From: Methylobacterium sp. NMS14P
GTDB taxonomy: Bacteria; Pseudomonadota; Alphaproteobacteria; Rhizobiales; Beijerinckiaceae
Assembly (NCBI RefSeq): GCF_028583545.1
Contig: NZ_CP087106.1
Span: 434,001 to 498,000, forward strand
DNA length: 64,000 nt
Direction of reading: 5' to 3'
The position numbers and the translations under genes are program-made. Positions 1 to 8,666 of this stretch are shown here, piece after piece (the stretch's first letter is position 1; each line of letters opens with the position of its first letter). The notes beneath the pieces were generated by a model. It made no database searches and had not been told where the DNA came from. It saw only the letters and a list, made by a program, of their open reading frames with translations.

Positions 1-294
1 CTCCAGCGGCTTGCCACCAACCCGCATGATGAAATGCACGGTGCCGGCCTCGTCCTGGAACCAGCCCTTGCGCACGCGGCGGTTCACCTCGACCCGCACA
101 CGCTGACCCGACGCGTCCTTGCGCAGGGCCGCCACCTTGGGCGGATCGTAAAGCCGACCCTCGAGGGTCGCGTTCACCATGCTCTTCTGCTCAGCGAGCT
201 GGCCGAGCAGCTTCTCGCGAGCGCGACTCAAGGGATCGTTGGCCGAAGCGGCCGGAGCGGCGGTGCTCAGCTTGAGGGTCTTAAGCACGGACAT
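1..294 (-). CDS. DUF6641 family protein (5' part; runs off window)
   Basis: Reading from the ATG at 292-294 gives MSVLKTLKLSTAAPAASAND, then a basic helical stretch with LLGQLAEQK and a conserved basic segment RRVRKGWFQDEAGTVHFI. This is the usual start of DUF6641 proteins, small proteins of unknown function in Hyphomicrobiales. An AGGAG six bases upstream selects this start over the ATG two codons earlier. The gene continues past base 1, so the C-terminus is missing. No function can be assigned. An open frame on the opposite strand is its shadow. Confidence 0.75.
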   Translation of the reverse strand, partial: MSVLKTLKLSTAAPAASANDPLSRAREKLLGQLAEQKSMVNATLEGRLYDPPKVAALRKDASGQRVRVEVNRRVRKGWFQDEAGTVHFIMRVGGKPLE

Positions 295-977
295 CTGCAT
301 CTCCTACATGTGAGCTCGATCAGCTCCCATGTCCGGAACGATACTGCCACTATCCTGCCGTTCAACCAAAGACTGGGGCAGGTGTTTGCCTGGATCAACC
401 GAACCTGCGAAGTGTGAACGAGCGATAGAAGCGTGGCCTCGCCGAATTGGCGGATCAGAGTGTCGTAGTACTACACTGCGAAAACTGCATACCTAAGTCC
501 TTGCAGATGCGCTCAGAAAATTCCGGATTTCGCACTCTTTGGCGCGACTGCGGTCATCTACCTCGCCGCGGCACCCTCTCTCAAAGCCAATAGCCCACAA
601 AACCAAATGGGTAGACTGGAAGTCCGCTCATGGCGCTCTCCACGAAGCGATAGCGAAGTGGCGCCATGAGCAGCCATCGACAGATGGGTGCGATAGCAGC
701 AGGCGCGAAGAGCCGGTCCAGCCCGAGGCGCGCGTGGATGGCTTGACGAGCCAGACACGTCGCGGGAGGGCGCGGACAACGCCTGATAGTACTTCGTTGT
801 ATAGCGTCGTAAGGACGGATAATCTCTCTATAGAGAGATTGTTCTTTCTTATGTCGTTAGCCAATGATGTAGTGTCAGTCGGATGATATATTATGTTCTT
901 ACCTATATGACATAAATATCGACGTACGCCATACCGGCGTCGTATACCCATATGAGGCCAACAAAAAGGAAGAAAAG
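295..977. other. Long gene-poor interval
   Basis: No convincing gene lies here. Open frames on both strands lack ribosome binding sites and recognisable protein features. From about 790 the base composition turns distinctly A+T-rich compared with the rest of the window, and it carries a 20-bp perfect palindrome. The A+T-rich part probably contains the promoter of the NUMOD3-type gene at 978 and may have arrived with it. Confidence 0.5.
821..840. promoter_or_regulatory. Perfect 20-bp palindrome, possible operator
   Basis: AATCTCTCTATAGAGAGATT is its own reverse complement across all 20 bases. It sits in A+T-rich DNA about 140 bp upstream of the gene at 978. It could be a dimer-binding operator. 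As a hairpin it would have almost no loop, so a terminator is less likely. Confidence 0.45.
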
Positions 978-1523
978 ATGAAACAGGAAATCATGACGTG
1001 GCTCAAGACCCAGGCTGCTACTCAGGAGTGGCTTGAAAAACACTACCGCGGCCGTATGGCCTACCAGACTGGTAGAGGAAAGATATTCGCCCTGTCTTTT
1101 TCGGACTATGTGGATCTGTGGGGCCTGAGGAAGCTCAAACAGGTCGCCAAATTGATTGAAGACGGCAAGCTCACCAAACGGATGCGCCATCCCGATAGGG
1201 GATGGGTTCTCAGTTGGACGAGCAAAGAAGCCCGAGAAGCTGGGGAAATGAATATCACGACCGCCCGCATCCTCCAGCGCAATTCGAGCAAACACCGTTT
1301 TTACCTGAAGGCCGGCGACACCCATACGGATGCAGCCAAGCGCAAGATTGGCGATGCCAAACGCGGGAAGTCACTCTCGGAGGATCACAAACAGGCCATC
1401 CGAGAAGCACGTATCGGGGTGCCGCAGAGCGCGGAGCATAAGGCCAAGCGTATTGCAGCTATCAGAGCGACGAAGCAGCGGCAGAGCGAAGCTCGTGCCC
1501 GACTGGTTGCGCAGCCAGCTTGA
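978..1523 (+). CDS. NUMOD3-type DNA-binding protein, homing-endonuclease associated
   Basis: A 181-aa protein. Its C-terminal half (about 110-165) carries tandem helix motifs of the form HTDAAKRKIGDAKRGKSLSE followed by EDHKQAIREARIG and SAEHKAKRIAA. This is the pattern of NUMOD3 modules, which give DNA specificity to GIY-YIG and HNH homing endonucleases and occur in phage proteins. No catalytic HNH or GIY-YIG motif is visible. The N-terminal half (about 1-90) is unrecognised but contains FSDYVDLWGLRKLKQVAKLI. AAGGA lies seven bases before the ATG. Flanking A+T-rich DNA and the next-door IS630 element suggest transfer. It may be an orphan DNA-binding remnant of a homing or phage gene. Confidence 0.6.
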   Translation: MKQEIMTWLKTQAATQEWLEKHYRGRMAYQTGRGKIFALSFSDYVDLWGLRKLKQVAKLIEDGKLTKRMRHPDRGWVLSWTSKEAREAGEMNITTARILQRNSSKHRFYLKAGDTHTDAAKRKIGDAKRGKSLSEDHKQAIREARIGVPQSAEHKAKRIAAIRATKQRQSEARARLVAQPA

Positions 1524-1621
1524 TCGCCAGCGATTCCTAGCGAGCGCAGGGATTTACAATCCCTGCGCCTTCGGCTGATAGCTGCAAAAGCACCGCTCGC
1601 TGTCTTTGTCGCGACTGGATG

Positions 1622-1650
1622 TGGCCGTAAGCGGAATGGCTGCTTTGGAG
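1622..1650 (+). repeat. Dispersed intergenic repeat, copy A
   Basis: The core GGCCGTAAGCGGAATGGCTG followed by CTTTGGAG recurs nearly unchanged at 10238 and 38883, always between genes. Here it lies between the NUMOD3-type gene and the IS630 element. The surrounding 1524-1815 holds no gene that I can support. Confidence 0.6.
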
Positions 1651-1815
1651 GGGGTCCGCCGGAAAAGCGGACGAGCTCCTATCGACCCCGAGCGGTCATT
1701 CCGCATCCGACCCATGTCGGCTGCCCAGATCCCGGCCAAGCTCTCGCCCAAAGCGGTCATCTGCGAGCAGCCGTGTTCGGCCGACAGCCATCGAAGTCGG
1801 CGCAGACGGAACCTA

Positions 1816-1840
1816 GAGCCGTTCCCGGTCAGGTAGCGAC
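1816..1840. repeat. IS630 terminal inverted repeat, left
   Basis: It begins GAGCCGTTCCCGGTCAGGTA and ends GCGAC. It matches the inverted right end at 2832-2856 at most positions. The stop codon of the transposase (1829-1831) lies within it. Confidence 0.8.
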
Positions 1841-2796
1841 AGCCAAGTCGTCCTCGTAGCCAGCTGCGGCGAGGTAGTTGCGGCACTCCTGCGGAGTGAA
1901 GCGCGTGAAGGCCTGGCGGATCGCCGGCCAGAGATCCGGGATCGTGCGAGCGGCCGCGCTGCGCAACAGCGCCTTCAGCTTTGCGAAGGCCTGCTCAATC
2001 GGGTTGAAATCAGGGCTGTATGACGGGAGGTAGAGCAGCCGCGCTCCTGCGGCCTCGATCGCCTCACGCACGCCAGCGACCTTGTGGGCTGGCAGGTTGT
2101 CCATGACGACGATGTCGCCCGGGTGCAGCACCGGGATCAGGGTCTCGGTGACGTAGCTGCAGAAGCGCCTGCCGTTCGTAGGACCGTCCAGCAGCGCGGT
2201 CGCGCACAGCCCGCTGGTGCGCAGGGCAGCGGTGACGGTAGTGGTTTTGTAGTGACCCTGCGGGGCTGCGAGCCGGCAGCGCTCGCCGCGTGGTGCCCAA
2301 CCATAGCGCCGCGCCATGTTGGTGGCCGCCGCCGTCTCGTCCAGGAACACCAGCCGGTCCGGGTCGAGCTCGGGCTGTGCCTCGAACCACGCCTCGCGGG
2401 CCGCTCTTACGTCGGCACGCTCCTGCTCAGCTGCGTACGTCGCCCCTTTTTCCAGCTGATCCCGTGGCGGGCAAAGAAGCGCGACAGGCCGCTCGTGCTG
2501 GTCTGGACGCCCTGCTCAGCCAACCGGTCGCGCAGCTCGCGTAAGAAGAGGCGAGGCTCCTGCTCGGAAGTCATCAGGATCAGCCCAGCATGCGCCTCGA
2601 TGCGCTTCGAGGTGTGATCACCGCCCATCGGCTTGGGCGCGACATGGCCCTCTTGGTGTGAGCGCTGCGACCAGCGGCTGGCGCTCGAGACACTGACCCC
2701 AAAGCGAGCCGCGGCTCGGTGGCACGAGGCACCTGCCGCCACGGCAGCCACGACACGCTCGCGTAAGTCGACGGACAGAGGTGAAGGCATCAGCAT
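1829..2796 (-). CDS. IS630-family transposase, made by -1 frameshift
   Basis: The first frame (2796 to about 2407) encodes the helix-turn-helix half: SVDLRERVVAAVAAGASCHR and a second HTH ending FFARHGISWKKG. The second frame, open to 1829, encodes the DDE catalytic half: VFLDE, VMDNLPAHK and YLPSYSPDFNPIEQAF supply the two Asp and the Glu. At 2443-2449 the coding strand reads A AAG GGG, an X XXY YYZ slippery heptamer. Slipping back one base joins SWKKG to ATYAAEQERADVRAAREAWF, the normal IS630 linker. The two halves therefore make one full-length enzyme of about 320 aa. It is probably functional. Confidence 0.85.
2443..2449 (-). other. Programmed -1 ribosomal frameshift site (A AAG GGG)
   Basis: On the coding strand the zero-frame codons are AAA AAG GGG, so A AAG GGG allows both tRNAs to re-pair after a one-base slip. 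The zero frame stops soon after (2407), and the -1 frame continues through the conserved catalytic half. Confidence 0.7.
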
Positions 2797-2831
2797 GCTC
2801 CTTCACCCGTCAACCCGCCACCCGCTAATCC

Positions 2832-2856
2832 GTCGCAATCAGCCCGGGACCGGCTC
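2832..2856. repeat. IS630 terminal inverted repeat, right
   Basis: The inverted partner of 1816-1840, followed by the TA target duplicate at 2857-2858. The transposase promoter and start lie just inside it. Confidence 0.8.
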
Positions 2857-2974
2857 TAAGACCCCTTACTCGAAGCCGTTCAGCGCGGCGTACTCGGTAG
2901 CTCGAGCAGGTTCTGTTACGTGCAAAGTCGGACCTCACGGCCCCGAGCTAACGCAGCCGTCGCCGTGAGTGTGC

Positions 2975-5900
2975 TCATCGACCGGCCCCCTTCTGCACCC
3001 GCTGGCGGACCTTTGAATGCCCTCTATCCCGCAATCTGCCGGTTCGCACACTGCTGAAGGGCGAGCGCAACGTCGCCACCACCGGATAGACGGCGGGGAG
3101 AACGACGAGGGTCAGCAGCGTCGCGGTGATAAGGCCGCCGATCACCACCGTGGCGAGGGGGCGCTGCACTTCCGCGCCCGCGCTGGTCGAGAGGGCCATC
3201 GGCAGGAAGCCGAGCGCTGCGACGAGGGCCGTCATCATCACCGGGCGCAGGCGCCTCTCGGCCGCCCGGGTGGCCGCCTCCCGCGGGTCGAAACCGGAGG
3301 CTTCGAGGTCGCGGATGGTGCTCGTCAGCACCACGCCATTAAGGACCGCGATGCCGAAGGTCGCGATGAAGCCGATCGCCGCCGAGATCGAGAACGGCAT
3401 GTCGCGCAAGGAGAGGGCCAGGATGCCTCCCGTGGCGGCCATCGGCACGTTGAGGAAAATCAGCCCGGCGAGGCGGATGTCGCCGAACATCACGACGAGG
3501 AGGACGAGGATCCCCGCCAGCGCCGCCGGAACCACCACGGAGAGGCGGGCGGTGGCCTCCTGCAGGTTCTGGTACTGGCCGCTCCATTGCAGCGCGTAGC
3601 GGGGCGGCAGCTTCACCTGATCGGACACGGCCTTCTGCGCGGCGTCCACGAAGCTCTGCACGTCCTGGCCGCGGACGTTGGCCTGGATCGAGATCCGCCG
3701 CTGCAGCCGCTCCCGGCTGATCTGGGCCGGGCCGGAGGTTACATCCACCGAGGCCACCATCGCGAGCGGTACCGTCATGGCGGCACCGGTCTCCTTCCCC
3801 GGCCGCCCCACCGGCAGGGCGCGGATGCGCTCGATGTCGCTGCGGTCGGCCGGGTCGAGCCGGACCACGATGTCGGTGATGGAATTGTCGTTGCCGTAGA
3901 CCATGCCGGCGGTGCGCCCGCCTATGCTCTCGACCACGTCGAGCACGTCCGAGACGTTGATCCCGTAGCGGGCGGCCTTGGCCCGGTCGACCCGGATCGA
4001 GAGCGCCGGCATCCCGGCCTGCGCCTCGGCTTTCACGTCCGCCGCACCCTGAATGCCTGAGACCACCCGCACGATGGAATCGGCCGTGTCCTTCAGGACC
4101 TTCAGGTCGTCGCCGTAGACGTTGATAGCGACGTCGCCGCGCACGCCCTCCAAAAGGTCGTCCATCCGCATCTGGATCGGCTGCGAGAAGCTGTAGGCTA
4201 CGCCCGGCACCTCCTCCCGGAGACGCTTGTCGAAGGCCGCGACGAGCCCTTCCTGGCTGTCGGCGGTCCTCCAGGTCGAGGGGTCGGTCAGGGTGATGAA
4301 GCTGTCGGTCGATTCGACGCCCATCGGGTCGGTCGGGATCTCGGCGCTGCCGGTGAGGGAGACGATCCGCTTCACCTCGGGGAAGGATTTCAGCACCCGC
4401 TCGATGCGGGTGACGGTGGCGAGCGAGGCGTTCAGCGCGATGCCGGGCAGCTTCTCGGAGGTGATGACGATCGAGCCTTCCGACAGCTTCGGCAGGAACT
4501 CGCCCCCGAGCCGCGTGGCCACCATGCAGGAGCCGACGAACAGGGCGACCGTCGTGAGCACGGTGACGAACGCGTGCCGCTCGGCCCAGCGCAGCACCGG
4601 CGTGTAGACACCCCGCACCGCGTGGACGAGGCGCGTCTCGCGCTCATTGACACCGCGCCCCGCGAGAAAGAGCGCCGCGAGCGCCGGCATGAGGCTCAGG
4701 GTGACGATGAGCGACGCGCCGAGCGCCAGGATCACCGTGAGCGCCATCGGGGCGAACATCTTGCCGGCCACGCCTTCCAGCGCGAGGATCGGGACGTACA
4801 CGATCATGATGATCGCCACCGCGAAGATCACCGGGCGGGCCACCTCGGCGGCGGCGTCGCGGATCAGGTCGTGGGCCGGGCGGTCCGGGTGCTCGCCCCT
4901 GGCGCGGAGCACGTTCTCGATCATTACCACCGCGCCGTCGACGATCAGCCCGAAATCGATCGCCCCGAGGCTCATCAGGTTGCCCGACAGGCCGAGCAGC
5001 CGCATCCCGGCAAACGCCATCAGCATCGAGAGCGGGATCGCGGCGGCGACGATCATCCCTGCGCGCAGGTTACCGAGCAGCAGGAGCAGCACCACGATCA
5101 CCAGCACCGCCCCCTCGAGGAGGTTGTGCTCCACCGTGCGGATGGTGCGGTCCACCAGCGTGCTGCGGTCGTAGAACGGGACGATCTCGACCCCCGGCGG
5201 CAGTTGCTGGCGCAGGGCGGCGATCGTCTTCTTCACCTCCGCGACCACGGCGCTGGCATTCTCGCCGTAGCGCATCATCGCGATGCCGACGACGGTCTCG
5301 CCTTCCGCGTCGTGGGTGACGGCGCCGAGCCGGACCTTGGGTGCCTCCTGCACCGTGCCCAGCGTGCCGAGCGTCACCGGCACACCACCGGGGCCCACCG
5401 CGACGACGATGTTGGCGATGTCCTCCGGGCCCTTGGCGAGGCCGAGGCCGCGGATCGTCTCCTGTTGGTCGTTGTGCTCGATGTAGGCGCCGCCCCGGGC
5501 AGCGTTGTTCTCGGCGAGCGCCATGTAGACCTGGGCCAGCGTCACGCCGTAGCGGCGCAGCGCGTCCGCCGAGACGCGGACCTCCTCGGTCGGCATCTGG
5601 CCGCCGTAGATGTTCACGTCGGCGATGCCGGAGGTGAGCTTCAGCTTCGGCGCGATGGTCCATTGCAGGATGCGCTTGAGCTGCATCGGCGTGTAGGCGG
5701 GCCCGCGCAGCTCGAACTGGTAGATCTCGCCGAGGCCGGTCGCCATCGGACCCATCTGCGGATCGCCGACTCCGGCGGGCATCAGGCTCTTGGCCTGGGG
5801 CAGGCGCTGGAACACCTCCGCCCGCGCCGCCGTAACCGACACAGATTCGTCGAAGGTGACGTAGACCGCCGAGACGCCGGCCCGGGACGTCGAGCGGACG

Positions 5901-6139
5901 TTGGAGAGCCCCGGCGCGCCGGCCATCGCGTTCTCGACCGGAAAAGTGACGAGCCGCTCGACCTCCAGGGGACCGAGCCCCGGGGAGAGGGTGAGGATCA
6001 TCACCTGCTTCGGCGAGATGTCCGGCACCGCGTCGATCGAGAGTCCTTCGAGGTTGGCGATCCCGCCCGCCGCCGCGGCGAGCGCGATCATCAGCACGAG
6101 GAAGCGGCGGCGGACCAAGAGGGCAAACCAGCTCTTCAT
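2975..6139 (-). CDS. czcA: Heavy-metal efflux RND permease, CzcA type
   Basis: A 1054-aa inner-membrane proton antiporter of the HME-RND class. It has the family's 12-helix plan with two large periplasmic loops. The N-terminus starts with a membrane segment (about 12-30) and the conserved DAVPDISPKQV. The transmembrane signature DFGLIVDGAVVMIEN matches the Zn/Co/Cd (or Ni) subgroups rather than the Cu/Ag CusA subgroup. It would move divalent cations from the periplasm or cytoplasm through a trimeric pump to an outer membrane channel. It lies nine bases after czcB, so the two are co-transcribed. No czcC outer membrane factor is visible beside them. Metal specificity is inferred from the signature only. 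Confidence 0.93.
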   Translation of the reverse strand: MKSWFALLVRRRFLVLMIALAAAAGGIANLEGLSIDAVPDISPKQVMILTLSPGLGPLEVERLVTFPVENAMAGAPGLSNVRSTSRAGVSAVYVTFDESVSVTAARAEVFQRLPQAKSLMPAGVGDPQMGPMATGLGEIYQFELRGPAYTPMQLKRILQWTIAPKLKLTSGIADVNIYGGQMPTEEVRVSADALRRYGVTLAQVYMALAENNAARGGAYIEHNDQQETIRGLGLAKGPEDIANIVVAVGPGGVPVTLGTLGTVQEAPKVRLGAVTHDAEGETVVGIAMMRYGENASAVVAEVKKTIAALRQQLPPGVEIVPFYDRSTLVDRTIRTVEHNLLEGAVLVIVVLLLLLGNLRAGMIVAAAIPLSMLMAFAGMRLLGLSGNLMSLGAIDFGLIVDGAVVMIENVLRARGEHPDRPAHDLIRDAAAEVARPVIFAVAIIMIVYVPILALEGVAGKMFAPMALTVILALGASLIVTLSLMPALAALFLAGRGVNERETRLVHAVRGVYTPVLRWAERHAFVTVLTTVALFVGSCMVATRLGGEFLPKLSEGSIVITSEKLPGIALNASLATVTRIERVLKSFPEVKRIVSLTGSAEIPTDPMGVESTDSFITLTDPSTWRTADSQEGLVAAFDKRLREEVPGVAYSFSQPIQMRMDDLLEGVRGDVAINVYGDDLKVLKDTADSIVRVVSGIQGAADVKAEAQAGMPALSIRVDRAKAARYGINVSDVLDVVESIGGRTAGMVYGNDNSITDIVVRLDPADRSDIERIRALPVGRPGKETGAAMTVPLAMVASVDVTSGPAQISRERLQRRISIQANVRGQDVQSFVDAAQKAVSDQVKLPPRYALQWSGQYQNLQEATARLSVVVPAALAGILVLLVVMFGDIRLAGLIFLNVPMAATGGILALSLRDMPFSISAAIGFIATFGIAVLNGVVLTSTIRDLEASGFDPREAATRAAERRLRPVMMTALVAALGFLPMALSTSAGAEVQRPLATVVIGGLITATLLTLVVLPAVYPVVATLRSPFSSVRTGRLRDRGHSKVRQRVQKGAGR

Positions 6140-6148
6140 CGCCGCCGC

Positions 6149-7489
6149 TCAATCCGTCGAGCCGAGAAGGCTGCGCAGCAGGATGGCCTTCAGGCCGAAG
6201 CTGCCCGCGGTCGCAACACTTTCACCCGCCGCCACGCCTCGGCGCACCTCCACCCAGTCGGTGCGCTGGATGCCCAGCGTCAGGGCCCGCCGCTCGAACC
6301 TGTCCGGGTCCGTGCGCACGAAGGCGATGGGGCCGGTGTCCGTCTGCTGCACGGCCGCCGCCGGGATGGTCACGCCGTCGCGACCGAGATCAGCTGCGAC
6401 CGTCACCGAGACGAAAAGGTTGGCGCGCAGGAGATCCTGCGGGTTGTCGAGCTCGATACGCGCCGGAGCCGTGTTCGTCGTCGGATCGAGGGCGGCGTTG
6501 ACCGAGCGGACATGGCCCTCGAAGGGCGGATGGCCGGGCACCGGGCTCTCCACCGAGACCGCATCCCCGGCCTTCACCCGGGAGATGTCGGCCCCGTAGA
6601 GGTTCGCCAGCACGACGACGCGGGTGGGATCGGCCACCGTGAAGGCGTTGCGCCCGGTATCGACCACCTCGCCCAGGGTGATGCCGACGCTCGTCACCAC
6701 GCCGGCAATCGGCGTGACCACGGCGCTGGTGCCCGGCGCGGCGCCCTCGGCCGGGGCGAGGCGCTGGTACTGCGCCCGGTACATCTCCGCGTTCGCCTGC
6801 GCAGACTTCACCGCCGCCTGTGCCTTGGCGAGATCGACCTGCCGCCGCTCGACCTCGGCTTGCGCCACGCCCCCGAATTTCAGCTGCTCCAGCCCACGCT
6901 TCACCTGGAGCGCTGCCACCGCCTCGGAGGCCCGCGCCTCGCCGAGGGCGGCTTCAGCCGCCTGGAGCCCGTTGCGGGCGTCGAGGAGACCGGCGGCATC
7001 GAGGGTCGCGAGCGTCTGCCCCGCCGTCACCCGATCCCCGGGCTGAACGGCGAGGCTCAGCACACGTCCCTGCGTGCGCGGCTTGAGATGCGTCACCCGC
7101 CGCTCGTCGAAGGCGACGGTGCCCGGAGCCCGCACCGGGAACACGATCCGGCGGGTCTCCGCCGTACCGAAGGCCAAGCCGATACGCGTCTGCCCCGCCC
7201 CATCGAGGGTGACGAGATCGGGGTTCGCCGGGGCGTCGTCGGAACGGTCCGCATTCGCCTCGCGGACCGTGGGCGGGGCGAGGCCAAGGCCGGCGAGGAG
7301 TGGGCCGCGATAGGTCCATCCCGCGAAGGCCACGGCGGCCAGCACCGCCAGGATGAGCAGCACTCGCGGCGCGCGGCCCCGGCTCAAAATCGGAGCCGGC
7401 GCGGAGGCATCCCCGCTTCCGAAGCCATCGGTCCCGGATGCCTCGGAGACCTCCGCGGGGCGCGCGGACGCTTCGGCGTTCAGCGACAT
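6149..7489 (-). CDS. czcB: RND membrane fusion protein, CzcB type
   Basis: A 446-aa periplasmic adaptor. A Pro/Ala/Ser-rich cytoplasmic leader precedes one membrane anchor (about 43-61). Next come a barrel-sandwich half (RVTHLKPRTQGRVLSLAVQP), a coiled-coil hairpin (about 160-240), the return half (AGVVTSVGITLGEVVDTG) and a beta-barrel. It bridges CzcA to an outer membrane channel. It ends nine bases before czcA and is the first gene of that pair. The His-rich metal-chelating N-terminus seen in some CzcB proteins is absent. Confidence 0.9.
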   Translation of the reverse strand: MSLNAEASARPAEVSEASGTDGFGSGDASAPAPILSRGRAPRVLLILAVLAAVAFAGWTYRGPLLAGLGLAPPTVREANADRSDDAPANPDLVTLDGAGQTRIGLAFGTAETRRIVFPVRAPGTVAFDERRVTHLKPRTQGRVLSLAVQPGDRVTAGQTLATLDAAGLLDARNGLQAAEAALGEARASEAVAALQVKRGLEQLKFGGVAQAEVERRQVDLAKAQAAVKSAQANAEMYRAQYQRLAPAEGAAPGTSAVVTPIAGVVTSVGITLGEVVDTGRNAFTVADPTRVVVLANLYGADISRVKAGDAVSVESPVPGHPPFEGHVRSVNAALDPTTNTAPARIELDNPQDLLRANLFVSVTVAADLGRDGVTIPAAAVQQTDTGPIAFVRTDPDRFERRALTLGIQRTDWVEVRRGVAAGESVATAGSFGLKAILLRSLLGSTD

Positions 7490-7544
7490 GGACAGGCGGC
7501 TTGCCGGCCGGTCGGGCCGGACGCCGAGCGGGTGAGGATGAGGT

Positions 7545-7742
7545 TCATGCGTCGAAGCCGGTGGGGAGCACCTCGTCGCTGACGAAGCGCCCGGTCTCGA
7601 CCTCGCGGATTACAACCTCGAAGCCCTCGCCGCGCCATTCCCGCAGTCGCTCGACGGAGACATAGGTCCGGGTCTCGACGTCGTAGAGCCGGCTCTGGGC
7701 GTAACGGTTGATGAGGCGGCGGGGCCGCCGCTTCCGGGGCAT
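7545..7742 (-). CDS. Small PhaR N-terminal-domain-like DNA-binding protein
   Basis: 65 aa, basic at the start (MPRKRRPRRLINRYAQSRLY), followed by DVETRTYVSVERLREWRGEG and a short beta hairpin. This is the DNA-binding N-terminal domain of the polyhydroxyalkanoate regulators PhaR/PhaF (pattern: I-x-x-Y-x-x-x-R-L-Y-D-T-x-T-x-x-Y-V). The C-terminal PHA-binding domain is absent. It sits 55 bp upstream of czcB on the same strand, so it may be co-transcribed with the metal pump and regulate it. That role is inference. Confidence 0.7.
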   Translation of the reverse strand: MPRKRRPRRLINRYAQSRLYDVETRTYVSVERLREWRGEGFEVVIREVETGRFVSDEVLPTGFDA

Positions 7743-7988
7743 GTCTGTGCTCCCTCAGCGGCGGGGGATCGTGTCGTATGCGGGAAAACCGCGGAGCAGG
7801 AACAACATCGGAAGAGCCCGCTGAAGATCGCGCCCAGCCGAGCAGGGGCCGAGGTACGCGCTAGAGTCATTCTAATAAGTTGGACGAAGCCGATGGGGCG
7901 CCACTAAATTCTGGTTCACAGTCGCTTCCTCGCGCAGACCGCAGGGCCGACATGCGACACACTGGCAGCGCGGGAGGACCGGGTTCAC

Positions 7989-8666
7989 GTGGCGAGGCTG
8001 CTGCTGATCGAGGACGACGGGGACACGGCCGGGGATGTGCTCGACGACCTGCGCGGGCGCGGCCACGAGGTCGCCTGGGCCGCAACCGGGCCGGACGGCG
8101 CCCGATCAGCACGGGAGGGTGGCTGGGACGCGATCATCCTCGACCGGATGCTGCCCGGCCAGGACGGGCTCGGCGTCCTTCAAGATTTGCGCCTGGACGG
8201 CGACCGGACACCGGCCCTCGTCCTGAGCGCGCTCGGCGACGTCGACGAGCGCATCCGCGGCCTCCGGGCCGGTGGCGACGACTACCTCGCAAAGCCCTTC
8301 GCGCTCGGCGAACTCGCCGCACGGATCGAGGCGCTGCTCCGCCGCCCGGTCGACACCCGCGAGACGCTGCTGCGGGTCGGAAGCCTAGAGATCGACCTGA
8401 TCACCGGAACGGGCCGGCGCGGCGCGCGCGACCTCGACCTCCTGCCCCGGGAACTCAAGCTCCTCGCCTATTTGATGCGCGCGCCCGGTCGGATCGTCAC
8501 ACGGGCGATGCTGTTCGAGGAGGTCTGGAACTACCGCTTTACTCCGAAATCGAACCTCATCGACGTCCATCTCGGCCGCCTGCGCCGCAAGCTGGAGGCG
8601 GCCGGGGAGGCGCCCCTGATTCAGAACGTCCGCGGCGTCGGTTTCACCCTCACGCCCGATGAATGA
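7989..8666 (+). CDS. OmpR/PhoB-family response regulator
   Basis: 225 aa. The receiver domain (1-115) has the acidic pair E8/D9 (D10 follows), phosphoacceptor D52 in IILDRMLPGQDG and the conserved Lys in DDYLAKPF. The winged-helix output domain (about 130-222) ends with LIDVHLGRLRRKLE and VRGVGFTL. GTG is the start, with GGAGG upstream at 7973-7977. It overlaps the kinase gene by eight bases, so the two are translationally coupled. Its divergence from the czc genes suggests it controls metal efflux, as in CzcR/CusR systems. Confidence 0.92.
   Translation: MARLLLIEDDGDTAGDVLDDLRGRGHEVAWAATGPDGARSAREGGWDAIILDRMLPGQDGLGVLQDLRLDGDRTPALVLSALGDVDERIRGLRAGGDDYLAKPFALGELAARIEALLRRPVDTRETLLRVGSLEIDLITGTGRRGARDLDLLPRELKLLAYLMRAPGRIVTRAMLFEEVWNYRFTPKSNLIDVHLGRLRRKLEAAGEAPLIQNVRGVGFTLTPDE

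Larger units (their letters stand above)
1816..2856 (-). mobile_element. IS630-family insertion sequence, complete (1041 bp)
   Basis: The element carries a two-frame IS630 transposase and is bounded by imperfect 25-bp inverted repeats at 1816-1840 and 2832-2856, which share GAGCCG, TCCCGG and GCGAC blocks. TA dinucleotides at 1814-1815 and 2857-2858 flank it directly, as expected for IS630 target duplication. The transposase stop codon falls inside the left inverted repeat. Length and organisation fit an intact element. Confidence 0.88.

Noticed and set aside
34..417. 127-codon plus-strand frame
   Set aside because: It is the reverse-strand shadow of the DUF6641 gene, which has an RBS and family-like sequence.
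539..951. Overlapping frames on both strands before the NUMOD3-type gene
   Set aside because: No RBS, no domain, and they cross the A+T-rich boundary without any change in codon pattern.
2975..6139. Copper/silver pump CusA
   Set aside because: The DFGLIVDGAVVMIEN signature belongs to the divalent-cation (Czc/Cnr) subgroup, not the CusA type.
4574..7582. Very long open frame (about 1000 codons) antisense to czcA and czcB
   Set aside because: It is an Arg/His/Asp-rich shadow of two certain genes in GC-rich DNA. It has no RBS and no recognisable domain.
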